Origin: Eurosta solidaginis
Taxonomy: Eukaryota > Arthropoda > Insecta > Diptera > Tephritidae
Length of the DNA: 64,000 nt
Reading direction: 5' to 3'
Assembly: GCF_040869045.1 (NCBI RefSeq)
Contig: NC_090323.1
Location: 37,938,066-38,002,065, forward strand
Positions 22,529 to 34,624 of the stretch are shown piece after piece. Each line of letters opens with the position of its first letter. The stretch's first letter is position 1. The position numbers and the translations under genes are program-made. The notes below the pieces were generated by a model. That model did not search any database. It saw only the letters and a list, made by a program, of their open reading frames with translations, and was not told the DNA's origin.

Positions 22529-22649
22529 ACAAGTAAGGAAGGCTAAGTTCGGGTGTAACCGAACATTACATACTCAGTTGAGAGCTATGGAGACAAAATA
22601 AGGAAAATCACCATGTAGGAAAATGAACCTAGGGTAACCCTGGAATGTG

Positions 22650-23900
22650 GTTGTATGACATGTATATCAAATGGAAGGTATTAAAGAGTATTTTAAGAGA
22701 GAGTGGGCCATAGTTCTATGGATGGACGCCATTTAGGGATATCGCCATAAAGGTGGACCAGGGCTGACTCTAGAATTTGTTTGTACGATATGGGTATCAA
22801 ATGAAAGGTGTTACTAAGCATTTTAAGAGGGAGTGGGCCTTAGGTCTATCGGTGGACGCCTTTTCGAGATATCGCCATTAAGGTGGGCCAGGGGTGACTC
22901 TAGAATGTTTGTACGATATGGGTATCAAACGAAAGGTGTTACTGAGCATTTTAAGAGGGAGTGGGCATTAGGTCTATAGGTGGACGCCTTTTCGAGATAT
23001 CGCCATTAGGGTGGGCCAGGGGTGACTCTAGAATGTGTTTGTATGATATGGGTATCAAATGAAAGATGGCAATGAGTATTTTAAAAGGGAGTAATCCTTA
23101 GTTCTATAGGTGGACGCCTTTCCGAGATATCGCCATAAAGGTGGACCAAGGGTTACTCTTGAATATTTGTACGATATGGGTATCAAACGAAAGGTGTTAC
23201 TGAGCATTTTAAGAGGGAGTGGGCATGAGGTCTATAGGTGGACGCCTTTTCGAGATATCGTCATTAGGGTGGGCCAGGGGTGACTCTAGAATGTGTTTGT
23301 ACGATATGGGTATCAAACGAAAGGTTTTACTGAGCATTTTAAGAGGGAGTGGGTCTATAGGTGGACGCCTTTTCGAGATATCGCCATTAGGGTGGGCCAG
23401 GGGTGACTCTAGAATGTTTGTACGATATGGGTATCAAACGAAAGGTGTTACTGAGCATTTTAAGAGGGAGTGGGCATTAGGTCTATAGGTGGACGCCTTT
23501 TCGAGATATCGCCATTAGGGTGGGCCATGGGTGACTCTAGAATGTTTGTAAGATATGGGTATCAAACGAAAGGTGTTACTGGGCATTTTAAGAGGAAGTG
23601 GACATTAGGTCTATAGGTGGACGCCTTTTCGAGATATCGCCATTAGGGTGGGCCAGGGGTGACTCTAGAATGTTTGTACGATATTGGTATCAAACGAAAG
23701 GTGTTACTGAGCATTTTAAGATTGAGTGGGCATTAGGTCTATAGGTGGACGCCTTTTCGAGATATCGCCATTAGGGTGGGCCAGGGGTGACTCTGGAATG
23801 TGTTTGTACGATATGGATATCAAATTAAAGGTATTAATGAGGGTTTTAAAAGCGAGTGGCCCTTAGATGTATATGTGGCCCTTAGATGTATATGTGAAGC
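22650..23900 (+). repeat. Second satellite array (about 10 units)
   Basis: Units resemble those of element A but carry their own variants (GTGTTACTGAGCATTTTAAG, GCCATTAGGGTGGGCC). Several units are shorter (about 119-128 bp) because TTTG and GGCATTAG are lost. Within-array similarity exceeds similarity to the first array, which suggests local homogenisation. Confidence 0.85.
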
Positions 23901-24489
23901 GTTCTCGCGATATCACCAAAATGTGGACCAGGTGATCCAGAAAATCATCTGTCTGGTACTGCTAATTTATTTATATATGCAATACCACTAACAGTATTGC
24001 TGCTAAGATTCCAAGGGATGTTGATTTCGCCTTGTAGAACTTTTTTATTTTCTTCTACTTAATATGGTAGGTGTCACACCCATTTTACAAAGTTTTTTCC
24101 AAAGTTATATTTTGCGTCAATAAACCAATCCAGTTACCATGTTTCATCCCTTTTTTCGTATTTGGTATAGAATTATGGCATTTTTTTCATTTTTCGTAAT
24201 TTTCTATATCGATAAAGTGGGCGTGGTTATTGTCGGATTTTTTTTTTTTTTTAATGGACGTTGTGGCAGCGCGCTGCCCTCAAGTGGCCCAATGAAACCA
24301 GGCTAATCCTGTTCACGCGATCGATTTATATATATATATAATCACTTTTTTTTTTTTTTTTTTTATTTTGCCGAGTCTTTGATGGGCAGCGGTTTGTCAA
24401 GCGTCACGATCTGAGACTGCTCCGCTACAGAAGAAATTTCATCAGCCAAGCGTAATACTTAAAGAGAACAGAAGCAAACGTATTATACA

Positions 24490-27345
24490 TTAATTTAGAG
24501 AGGTGAGAACAATCTTTTTTATAGAAAAAAGGGAGTCCGAGCTATCAAATGTGTTTGAGTGAGAGTTATAATCTTGGCATAAACGCCGAAAAGGTTCATT
24601 TTGTTCGAAATTCGTTCTACATTGTTTCAGCAGAAGAGGTTTGAAGTGTCTCGATGTCCGAGAGGGAACGCAAAAGTTCACTTCATTCAGAAGGAATGGG
24701 CTCGAAATTGATCCATTTAAAAGTTTTGTCATAAATATCACACCAAGCATTTCCCTTCGACTAGCAAGAGTTGGAAGATTGATAAGCTTTAATCGATTAG
24801 TATAAGGTGGAAGATTAGTTAAAGAGTCCCATTGGAAATTTCTTAAGGCAAATAGTAAAAATTGTTTTTGTATTGATTCGAGACTGTCTGCATGGACTTG
24901 ATAACGCGGATTCTAAATTATCGAGCCGTATTCTAATACTGGCCTAACTAATGTTGTAAAAAGTGCTTTAGTTATGTAAGGGTCGTTAAATTCTTTTGAC
25001 CACCGTTTAACAAATGCAAAAACACCTTTGCCTTTATTCACTGTAGCATTAATATGAAGATTGAAACTAAGTTTGGAATCCATCATGACTCCCAAGTCAA
25101 TAAAATTATTTGCAGTTTCTAGACTATAGTTGTTAATTGTATATGAAGCTGGTGGCGAAACTCTCCGAGAAAAACACATGAATTTACATTTTTTGAGATT
25201 GAGCGGCATATAATTTACATTGCACCAGGTAACCAATTGATTCAAATCCATTTGAAGCAAGGAATGTTCCTCAACCGAGGCACATGATTTGAAAAGTTTT
25301 ACATCGTCTGCGTACATCAAGATTTTTGAGTATTTAATTGTACCAGATATATCGTTTATGAACAACAAGAACAGAATCGGACCAAGATGGCTGCCCTGAG
25401 GAACACCAGAAGAAACATTGATGACCCCAGAAAGTGTATTTTTAAAGATTACTTTTTGCGTACGATAACCAAGATACGAAGAAATCCAACATATAAGACG
25501 GGGTTGAAAACCGAGTTGACTGAGCTTATGAATAAGTAATGGGTGTGATACTTTGTCGAAAGCTTTACTGAAATCGGTGTAAATTACATCAGTGTGAAGG
25601 CCTTTTCTAAATCCATTAGAAACGTGGGTGGTAAATTCTAGTAAATTGGTGATAGGTGATTTGCCCTTACAGAACCCATGCTGCGAGCTTGCAATTATGG
25701 GGGAAATAGAGAATGTTAGGTGGTGGGTAACAATAGCCTCAAATAACTTTGGGATAGCGGATAACTTTGCTATGCCCCGGTAGTTTTCTATTGAAGACCT
25801 GCTTCCATTTTTATGAAGCGGAATAAGAAAAGATTCCTTCCATATTGTTGGGAAAACGCCATAAATTAAAGATAAATTAAATAAATCTGTTAGCGGCTGA
25901 TAGATGTTTGCGGCACATTTTTTAAGAAAGTGTGTCGGGATCCTGTCGGGGCCGTATGAATATGATACTTTTAAAGTTTTTAAATAAGATAATACATCTT
26001 CTGAAGATATAAATGGAGCTCTGATTGAATAACATGAATCAATATGGTATGGGTATTCATTAGGTGGAACGTTGGTCTCAATAGAGTAATTTGATTTGAA
26101 AAATTCCGCAAAGAAGTCGGCGATCTCTTGATCATCGCTGGAAATATTATCTTGGAATTTCATGGATGATGGAAACCCTTTCACCCTGCGTTTAGAGTTT
26201 ACGAATCCGTAAAATGCCTTCGGGTTGCAAGTTATATTTCTTTTCATTTTACAAAGATAAGCTTTGTAACACTTTTTGTTCAATTGAAAATACTTGCAGC
26301 GTAGAATCGAGTACTGTAAGTAATGGTTATGTAAACCCGTCTTTTTGAACAACTTGAAAGATCGAGACTTTTTATTCTTTAAAATTTTCAGCTCTTTAGT
26401 GAACCATACTTGGCTTGTATCGGAATGTACACAAATCCGCTTAGGTACGTATTTTTCAAAAAGACAGTAAATGGTATTGTAAAAGTGAGAAACGCTTTGC
26501 TCCACATCAGCATTAAATGTTGGCCACACTATTCGAGATAGATCACGATTTAATTTTTTAAAATTGGCCTTCGCAAAGTCGAAGCGATAACTGGAGTCGT
26601 ATCGTTTATTTCCGCTGTTACAAGCATAATTTACAACTTCGTAAACTATTTTGAGGGAAGGGTGGTAAGCATCTTCAGGTTCAATAATGGGTTCGCATCG
26701 ACTAATGGAATATTTAGATTCATCATCCACAAAGGCTAAATCCAACACTCTTCCGAATTTATTCGATTGGATGTTGATTTGCTGAAGGCACAGCTCAGAC
26801 ATTCCGTCTAGAAATTCATTGTTGGAAGACTTTGACGAAACTGGTACGATATTAAAGTCAGAGATGCACCATGATATGTGTGGCATATTGAAGTCACCCA
26901 AGACAATAATGGAATCGGAAGGCTTTAGCATCGAATTAACAGTTCTTAGCAAGGAAATGTGATTCATATAAACGGACAGTTCAGAAGATGGCGGGATATA
27001 ACAGATGGCCAAATAAATGTGGATATTTGCTAGTTGTGTGCGTATGCACAAGAACTCAGTTGTATCGGTGGCGGTTACGCAAATCTCTTCAGATGGTATT
27101 GAAGAGTGTACAGCAAGCAGAACCCCACCTCCAACCCTGTTCAGGCGGTCATTTCGATATATCTGGTAGTCATTACAGAGGATCTCTGAGTTAAAAACAT
27201 GAGGTTTCAGCCAGGTTTCGGTTAAAGCAATTATATCGTAGCTTGAGTTAAATGATTTTAAAAACAGTTCTGTTAACTTGGTGTTTAAGCCTCTAACATT
27301 TTGGTAAAGTATATCTAAAGCAGATTTTTCGTTCAGTTTTTTGAC
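24490..27345 (-). pseudogene. LINE ORF2: APE endonuclease and reverse transcriptase
   Basis: Read in reverse, the frame opens after a TGA at 27346-27348 and runs 951 codons to TAA at 24490. The only internal stop is TAG at 24913-24915. The endonuclease opens YQNVRGLNTKL, LTETWL and GGGVLLAV, then has LGDFNMPH. The RT shows TDFSKAFDKVSH, GVPQGSHLGP and YADDVKLF. The stop follows LEYGSII, where related RTs have W-x-P, so a TGG to TAG change is likely; the C-terminal ~140 residues follow in frame. No ATG lies upstream of the endonuclease motifs, and the frame overlaps the end of ORF1 by 13 nt. Translation could therefore require re-initiation or frameshifting, or the start was lost. Otherwise it is well preserved. 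Confidence 0.88.
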
Positions 27346-28216
27346 TCAGTGTTATTAACAGGGATCTTTGCCAAGTTTGGAACACTCTTATTCCGCCTAT
27401 ATTCAAATTCCCGCACAAGTGCCCCAGAGGGCCAAAAATCGTTACTCAAGATAGTGTCAAAATGGTCAATAGGTACATCTAATCTAAAGGAAGATACGTT
27501 TCTTTCATAACTAAAATTAAATTTCCGAATTGTTACGTCATGGGTTTTCCTTTTTGAGAAGATATACGATTTCAGATCCTCCTCAGTAGTATCCCTGTCG
27601 AATCTTGACACGAATATCGATTTTTTAGGAGGGACTACAACCAACTTCCTAGTTCCAGGCTCAGTCGCCTGAGAACGGTTTGCAGGTTCAATATTTTTTC
27701 TAGCTGCTAGTTTTGTTGGAGGTGCCTTTGATGTTGAAGGCTCTACTGTAAGAGGACTAGGAGATGCTAAGTTTATTAATTCTATCGTGCTAGGTGTAGG
27801 AACGATTGGGTTCTGGATGTTTTGAACGGGGTCTAGGGTCAATACGCCAGCCGAGACATCAGTTCGTTTTCGTTTGCTATCACGACTGTCGCTGTTAGCA
27901 TTAGCAGCTGAATCGGTAATACATTTGAAAGTTTTAAACAAGTTTTCATAATATTGAATTTATCCCCTAATGTAGAAAGTTCCTTACCGATTTCGGAGAA
28001 TGCGTTTCGGGTATGTTTGAAAAGCTTAAAAAGATCCACTTCGGTGGATCTGCATTTCAAGCACGACCAACGCACACCCTTGTTATCGTTGATCGCATCA
28101 CACACCCTTGCTGTCAAACTAGCGCACTTCATATGAGCAAGCTCATCACAAAGCCAGCACGACACGAAACGCTCGGTATCACCTTTCAATTGGCAGTTAA
28201 CAAAATTGCAAGACAT
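27333..28216 (-). pseudogene. LINE ORF1 with PHD-type zinc finger (frameshifted)
   Basis: The protein starts at an ATG at 28216. Residues 3-55 form a PHD-like finger: C-x4-C, CWLC, HMKC and CLKC spacing. Such fingers occur in ORF1 of CR1-type LINEs and probably help bind RNA or chromatin. Near 27945 the frame shifts. The continuation is in another frame (27941-27333) and includes a basic SKRKR patch, a Pro/Ser-rich linker and a compact C-terminal domain with IFVSRFDRDTTEEDL, reminiscent of an RRM-like fold (inference). The break is a single small indel around AAAACTTG. Confidence 0.75.
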
Positions 28217-29769
28217 TATAAGTTAAAGTAAAATTGATTAAACAGACGGAGGCAGTGAAAATAGTTTGGAGATCACAGTAAGAAAATCACTGTTTGAGCA
28301 GTTTGAAGATCACTGTATGTGCAGTTTAAGATCGCTATTAACTGACGCTTAACAACACACAATGCAAACAGCTGTGGCAGTGAAAAGAAAATGAAGTAAA
28401 TGTGCACGAGCAAATAACAATTGAAAACTGAAAATATGTAAATGCCAATCAAATGCAACAACAAATATGCAAAGGGACTCGGCAAATATGTATGTATGTA
28501 TGGATATACACACTTTATCAATTATTTTTAAGATACAATTTATTTTAGTAAAGAAAAGCAGAACTTTAAATTGCGAATGCAGTACACAACGTGTTTCCAC
28601 TTATTTTTAGCACAATAATTATTTAAACAAACAAATTTATTTATTTAAGACAAAATAAGGCACAGTAGAAATCAAAACACAACTTCACAGCTTGACGTTC
28701 GCACTTTTTCTTGCCATTCTTTATACCAAGATAAAGTGAGTTCAGATAAGTACGTGGGCTAAGTTTAGTAAAGATATATCTGTTTTTGCTCAAGTTATTG
28801 TGTTAACGGCCGAGCGGAAGGACAGACGGTGGACTGTGTATAAAAACTGGGCGTGGCTTTCACCGATTTCGCCCATTTTCACAGAGAACAGTTACCGTCA
28901 TAGAATCTATACCCCTACTAAATTTGAGAAGGATTGTTTAATTTTTTTCCGACTTATGGCATTAAAAGTATTCTAGACAAACTAAATGAAAATGGGCGGA
29001 GCCACACCCATTTTGAAATTTTGTTTTATTTTTGTATTTTGTTGCATCATATCATTACTGGAGTTGAATTTTGACTTAATTTACTTATATACAGTAAAGA
29101 TATTAAATTTTTTGTTAAAATTTGAATTTAAAAAAAAAGTTTTTAAAAAAGTGGGCGTGTTCTTCATCCGATTTTGCTAATTTTTATTTAGCACATATAT
29201 AGTAATAGTAGTGACGTTCCTGCCAAATTTCATCATGATGTCTTCAACGACTGCCAAATTACAGCTTGCAAAACTTTTAAATTACCTTCTTGTAAAAGTG
29301 GGCGGTGCCACGCCCATTGTCCAAAATCTTACTAGTTTTCTATTCTGGGTCATAACGTCAACCTCTCTACCAAGTTTTATCGCTTTAACCGCCTTGGGCA
29401 ATGAATTATCGCATTTTTTCTGTTTTTCGAAATTTTCTATATCGAAAAAGTGGGCGTGGTTATAGTCCGATATCGTTCATTTTAAATAGCGATCTGAGAT
29501 GAGTGCCCCGGAATCTACATATCAAATTTCATCAAGATACCTCAAAATTTACTCAAGTTATCGTGTTAACGGACAGACGGAAGGACGGACGGACGGACGG
29601 ACGGAAGGACATGGCTCAATCAAATTTTTTTTCGATGCTGATGATTTTGATATATGGAAGTCTATATCTATCTCGATTCCTTTATACCTGTACAACCAAC
29701 CGTTATCCAATCAAAGTTAATATACTCTGTGAGCTCTGCTCAACTGAGTATAATAAGACATACCGAAAT

Positions 29770-30965
29770 TTAATTACGAATAATTTGCAGCAAATCCATG
29801 GCCATAAAAGCTCATAATTTAAAAAATCATGTGTGCTGAACTACCGGTTTCGAAGAGTCCTTAAATGATTCCGGAAGGGTCCCAAAATGATATCAAAATA
29901 GTCTAGAAATGATCCCGACGGGATCCCGGACAAATCCCGAAAACTATCCAGAAATTATGCCGGAAGGGCCCAAAATCATACCGAAATAGGCCCGGAAAAG
30001 TCCCGAAATTACCCTAACGGGATCCCGAAAATCATTCCGAAATGATACCGGAAGGACCCCCAAATGATCCCGAAAAAGTCCCGAAATTACCCTGACGAGA
30101 TCCTGAAAGTCATCAAGGAATGATACCGGAAGGATCCCCAATTGATCCCGCAATATTCCCGAAATAACTCTGACATATTCACGTAATTAGCAATGATTTC
30201 AAGTAGCCAGTTTTGATATTTTTATATACAAGTGGGTGTGACTTTAATTCGATTTTAAAAATTTTTCCGTAGGCATGTACAAATACAAATATGAAGTCCG
30301 CTTACCAATTTGCAAAAATATTGCTCAAAGTATGTACGAGTTATCGCACTTGAAAGTCCGAAAAATTTTATTTCGAAAGTAGTTGGTGCCACGCCCATTG
30401 TCCAAACAAATTATGTGGATCAACTACATGCAATGTCAGTAATTTACGTGCCAAATTTAAATAACGTGGCTTTTTTAGATACCCAAATATTGTATGTTCT
30501 GTGCGGAAGTTTCTATATACAAAAAGAGGCGTGGCTACTGACCGATTACGACCATTTATTTTTTTGGAAACCTTTCCTATCATAGCAGAATGTGGTTTAC
30601 CAATTTTCACTCTATTAGTTGTATTGGAACGAAATTTATTGCAAAAATCCACGGCAAGTTCACCATTTATACTACGAGATTTTCGATCTAGTTTGTTTAT
30701 GATAAATTTCTAGTATTATTAATAGAAATTTTCAAAAGTCCATAAGGTTTTAAATTTTAGAAATCCAGGAGAATCGATTGGTACCAAATTTTTTTAATTC
30801 GGATAAGCCGCTTCTTTGTTACCAAGTGGGACTTTTATTTCGGCCTTAAAAAATAAAAGTCTTGATTTAACTTTTATTTCGGGACTTATATTTTTAAAAG
30901 TCCGAGTTTAACTAGTCCTATCGGACTCAAAAAATAAAAATCCGAAAATAATTTTTATCTTGATC
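29770..30965 (-). repeat. Right arm of the ~14.6-kb inverted-repeat structure
   Basis: Inverted counterpart of 16360-17716, sharing all landmarks in opposite order. The minisatellite part (29855-30175) is shorter, and the inner end lacks the hammerhead-like tail seen on the left. Between the arms lie elements A and B. The inner edge falls about 15 bp after the end of element B. Confidence 0.8.
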
Positions 30966-31034
30966 CAAATATATTTAAAGTCCAAAATTAATAGTTTTGC
31001 AAGGACTTATATTATAAAAGGAATAACAGCTTCA

Positions 31035-31440
31035 GCCCCTGCATTCTTGGTATCATTTTGGGGGCAGTTTCAGCATAACTTTCTTCGGGCATATACACAT
31101 CAATTCGGTAGCATATCGGAATATTTCTTGACGGTTTCCGAACGTTTTTGCAATTATTGCGGCAGTATTTCGAGATTGTTTGAGGGTTCACTTTCAGAAT
31201 CATAATTTTCGTGAACATTTCGGGGCTCTTACGGGATTGCTTTGGGGATCACTTCAGAATTTTTTTGGGCTATATCGGAACAATTTTGCCACTTTTTCAC
31301 GATCCCATGGGAATAATGTCGGGAATTAGTTTTCGTGAATTTCTGGTACCATTTGAGCTATGTTTTTGCGATCACTTCAAGAATTTTTTGGGGACTATTG
31401 GTATAATTTTGGAACTGCTTTCGTAAATATAATAGGATCA
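31035..31440 (+). repeat. Degenerate CGGGAT/TTCGG minisatellite-like stretch
   Basis: Words such as TATCGGAATATTTCTTGACGG and GGGGCTCTTACGGGATTGCT recall the 17.1-kb minisatellite, but in direct orientation and strongly diverged. The words TCAATTCGG and GCATATCGGAAT also occur near 16160. No gene is supported. Confidence 0.5.
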
Positions 31441-31639
31441 ATACGGAATTGGGCTACCGCTGATGTTGTCTTTTTAGGGGCCTTAGGCTACGTTAATTAA
31501 AGGTTGCTTCAGGTGAAAGATTGACCATATCCCATAATTGAGATTAAAATTAGTGAATGGTTAGTTAGGTTGAATACGGTGGTTGATTGCGGTGGCAAAG
31601 TGCTTTTGTGAATATATTAATGAAGCGAAAATACGCAGT

Positions 31640-32170
31640 TAGGTTAAAGTGGCTTCCCCCCAGAAATGTCAGCGACACACTTAGGCCGGCTGGGTCATTG
31701 TGATACCACTGGGTGGGCTATTATAACCCTTGCTGCTTTAGACGTGTAAGAATTTGAACCAATTTGATCTGATGTAGCGTAGAATATTTTCAATTTCGGC
31801 AGAGCTAAGATCTGCTAAGCAATCGATGAAATACGTATTCAGACATTCCGTACGTATACTGGCCAGAGCAGAACATATATAGAGGAAGTGCTCGACACTT
31901 TCTATCTTCTATTCATCCCTGCAGTTCCGAAAAAAATCGTTTGTTGGAATTCCCATGCGTTCGCCGTGTATTCCCATCAGGCAGTGGCCCATTAGTATCC
32001 CGATCAATGGACGTAAGGAGAGACGGTTGAGGTTAATGTGGAACCTAGTTCGATTCTCATTTATGCGAGACCAGGTTTGTTTGGACACCTCGCAGCGTCT
32101 ATCTGGAATTTGCCTTCTTGGTGAAAAATGATGTTAGCGAGTATTTGCACGCAGCAGGGAGGGGAGCAAT
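31640..32170 (-). pseudogene. LINE RNase H C-terminal fragment
   Basis: Read in reverse from about 32010, it gives GILMGHCLMGIHGERMGIP, then FFRNC, a stop, then ESVEHFLYICSAL. This is the C-terminal knuckle region of an R1/I-like LINE (GHCxxxxH...C...H-x4-C). Upstream residues (RRCEVSKQTW-like) fit the end of the RNase H linker. It is 5'-truncated with an in-frame stop near 31917. It resembles, but is not the same as, the 8.5-kb LINE or the 3.2-kb tail family. Confidence 0.65.
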
Positions 32171-33759
32171 GTCCTCGTTTACCTAGAAAATGGAAGAGGT
32201 GTGGATAGGTCTCATACCTCATCAAGACTGGCTGACTAGAACAGTTTATGCTACCAAGTTTGTTGGGCCGGTGTTACATGGATATTGGATTTAGAACACC
32301 GTATCCATATTTGGCAGATGCCGAAGTAAAACTAAAACACACTCTATTTTATTTCCTACGACTGTAGGTCGTGAAAGTAATGCAAGTAATCAGTGAAGGC
32401 TTACTTTACATGTGTTTGATTGCGAACATATGCCGTCATCCGGTGGCAAAATCCTGAGCCAAATAAATAATTTTGCATGTAAATGCAACAACAACGATTT
32501 GAGCCAGATAAATCCGGATAGAAGTCTGGTTCAATTTGTGAGCCAGATAATATGTTAATTACTTCTTTTTAGTTTGGCAACGCTGCCTAAAATAAACCTA
32601 CTTTTTCAAAAATAGATGTCGCTGCTTAGTCTTTCGCCGTATGAGTTAAATGAAAAACGGCGGCGACATCTGCCTATCACATTTCACGTGTGCGAAAATT
32701 TCACGACATCTGCTTCTCAAGTCTCTCAATGATCCAGAGCATTGCCGTGAGAATTGAGCGTGAGCCGGAGCTGTAAAACTCAGTGGAAGACGGCAATAGA
32801 AATAACACATAGGCATGCATTCATAGGTATATATATGTATGTGTACATACGTACATATATGTATACATTTAAATATGAGTACTTAAAGCAAGTGCATTAC
32901 ATACAGTTTTGCTCATATCATACACATACATATGTACGCATGTAATAAAAGCAAACTCATTATTCACGCTTCTGTGACGTCTACTGCAATTTACAACTTC
33001 CACGTGTGGACTTACACACATACTAATGCATATATGCATACAAATATCTACGTAAAAGTGCACATGTGGCAAACCAACTCATTTATTATTATCTTCCTTC
33101 AGCGGAAATCATACATTTGAATGTGGTAAGATAGATGTGAAATCATTGTGGAAGTTTATTGTGGAGAAAATCTGAAGGAATTAATTAAAATTTTTTAAGT
33201 TACAGTTTTTTTGAAAAGCGTGTTAAATTTTACAGTTAAGCGATTTCACGCTGACAACAACTGCAAACGTATTTATCAGCTGTCATAACTGCCTTAATTA
33301 ACTTTAACTGCCAACATTGGTGGCACACTCATACACACACACAAGTCTATTTAATATTAAAAACAGCACAAATTACCTGCCAATACTTGGGAATTAACAA
33401 AATTTATTAATGCACTGTAACTGTCATTTTAGTATACATTTAACTAGCTCAGCGTTGCAATCTACTTACATAAATACAAACAAACTTACAAAGGTATACA
33501 GTCATACCCCGAAAGTATTACTTTGTGCCTTTTATGGTTTGTGTGCGCGTGTAAGTGTATTTGTGTTTGACTCGCAATCCCTAGACGCCACTACGTCTGC
33601 TGCTTGTGTTGAGTTGAGGACATTTCAATTGTTGACATTTTAATAAAGTTTATAAAGAAAAAGTTTTTTGTTATTTATTTTTATTTTTCTTTTTTTTTTT
33701 TGATTTCACATTTGTAAGTGGGTCTGCAACTTTTGGTGTACAGGTGTAATGTGCCGACG
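32171..33759. other. Non-coding region with TATATG/TACATA microsatellite
   Basis: Simple-sequence TATATGTATGTGTACATAC lies at about 32827-32870. Several short frames exist but none has family resemblance. Nothing else is recognised up to the left end of the Transib-like element. Confidence 0.5.
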
Positions 33760-33797
33760 CACAGTGGCGCCTCTGCCGTTAAAGCATGGCAAAAATC
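33760..33797 (+). repeat. Left RSS-like terminal repeat (heptamer-22-nonamer)
   Basis: Heptamer CACAGTG at 33760-33766, spacer 33767-33788 (22 bp), nonamer-like GCAAAAATC at 33789-33797. The canonical RAG signal is CACAGTG, 12 or 23 bp, ACAAAAACC. The heptamer is a perfect match and the nonamer differs at two positions. Confidence 0.75.
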
Positions 33798-34624
33798 AAA
33801 AAAATCATGAAAGCGTTCGCTAAATCTAATATATGTTTCTAATTGAGAATTTTCCAGAGATCAAAAATGTACAACTGTTTTTTCACAGAAAATTATAGTT
33901 TACCAGGTAGAGCCGCTCAAAATTGACCAATTTTCAACATTGGGAAAATTTTGAAATTTTTCTTTTTTTCGTTGTATTTAAAATGGTTTTGTGAGTAAAT
34001 AAGGCGGCCGGTTGTCGTTTTCTTGTATAGCAATTAAAGATAATTTAATTTAGGATTGAAACCAAAAAAAAAATTTTTTTTTTTTTTTGTGTTAAAAGTT
34101 GGCGGATATACCTGTTTTTCGAAATGCCTATTTTTAGGCCCCTTACAAAACTTTGATGGAAAAAAAATGTTAAAATATGTGCTCCGTCAAATTAACAGTA
34201 GTTATTTGTGAAATATTCAGTTACCTAAATTCACAAAGTCTACCTGCGTCCAGCTGCAACTTCACTTTTTACATCAAATAAAGTTAAACAACCTTGGGCA
34301 TAAATACGCCCCTGAGCAGGTATATATAATACAGTACGGACGTAAGGTCGTTTTTGTTATTGGAACTTGTTAACAACATATATTTTTTTAGTTACGAATT
34401 GTATACCTGAAATTCATTTTAATAATTTGAGTAGGTATATAAGGCTATCAATCATGCAATGCACATTATCATTCGTCTTTTGGAGATTAAGGAACTAAGT
34501 ATTCTGTTTACTTAAATAAAGTGTATAGTATTTTTAAATATAGTTCACAGATTAATATTTAATCAGATACACTCGAAGCCAATTCTAATATGTATCTAGA
34601 AAACTCGAAACTATTTTCGGGGTT

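Larger units (their letters stand above)
24239..28705 (-). mobile_element. CR1-like LINE inserted in element B
   Basis: This is a reverse-strand non-LTR element. A 3' poly(A) appears as T-runs at 24239-24255, with another at about 24347-24365 in the 3' UTR. It has two ORFs: a PHD-finger ORF1 and an endonuclease-RT ORF2, with no RNase H. That layout, with a PHD-type ORF1, is typical of CR1/T1/Q-type LINEs (family knowledge; the clade is inferred). A ~490-bp 5' region (28217-28705) is non-coding, with repeated AGATCACTGT/CAGTTT words. The target duplication could not be fixed because element B itself is diverged at the junction. Confidence 0.8.
22529..29754 (+). mobile_element. Hairpin-ended dispersed element B, split by a LINE
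   Basis: It has the same termini as element A: ACAAGTAAGGAAGGCTAAGT plus the hairpin at 22529-22564, and CTGCTCAACTGAGTATAA at 29737-29754. It has its own array of ~119-130-bp units at 22650-23900. The body is collinear with element A up to about 24238 (GTTATTGTCGGATTTT) and resumes near 28706 (CCATTCTTTATACC). The ~4.47 kb between is a LINE. Without it, the copy is about 2.8 kb. A GGAC/GGAA simple repeat lies at 29570-29612. Confidence 0.8.
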
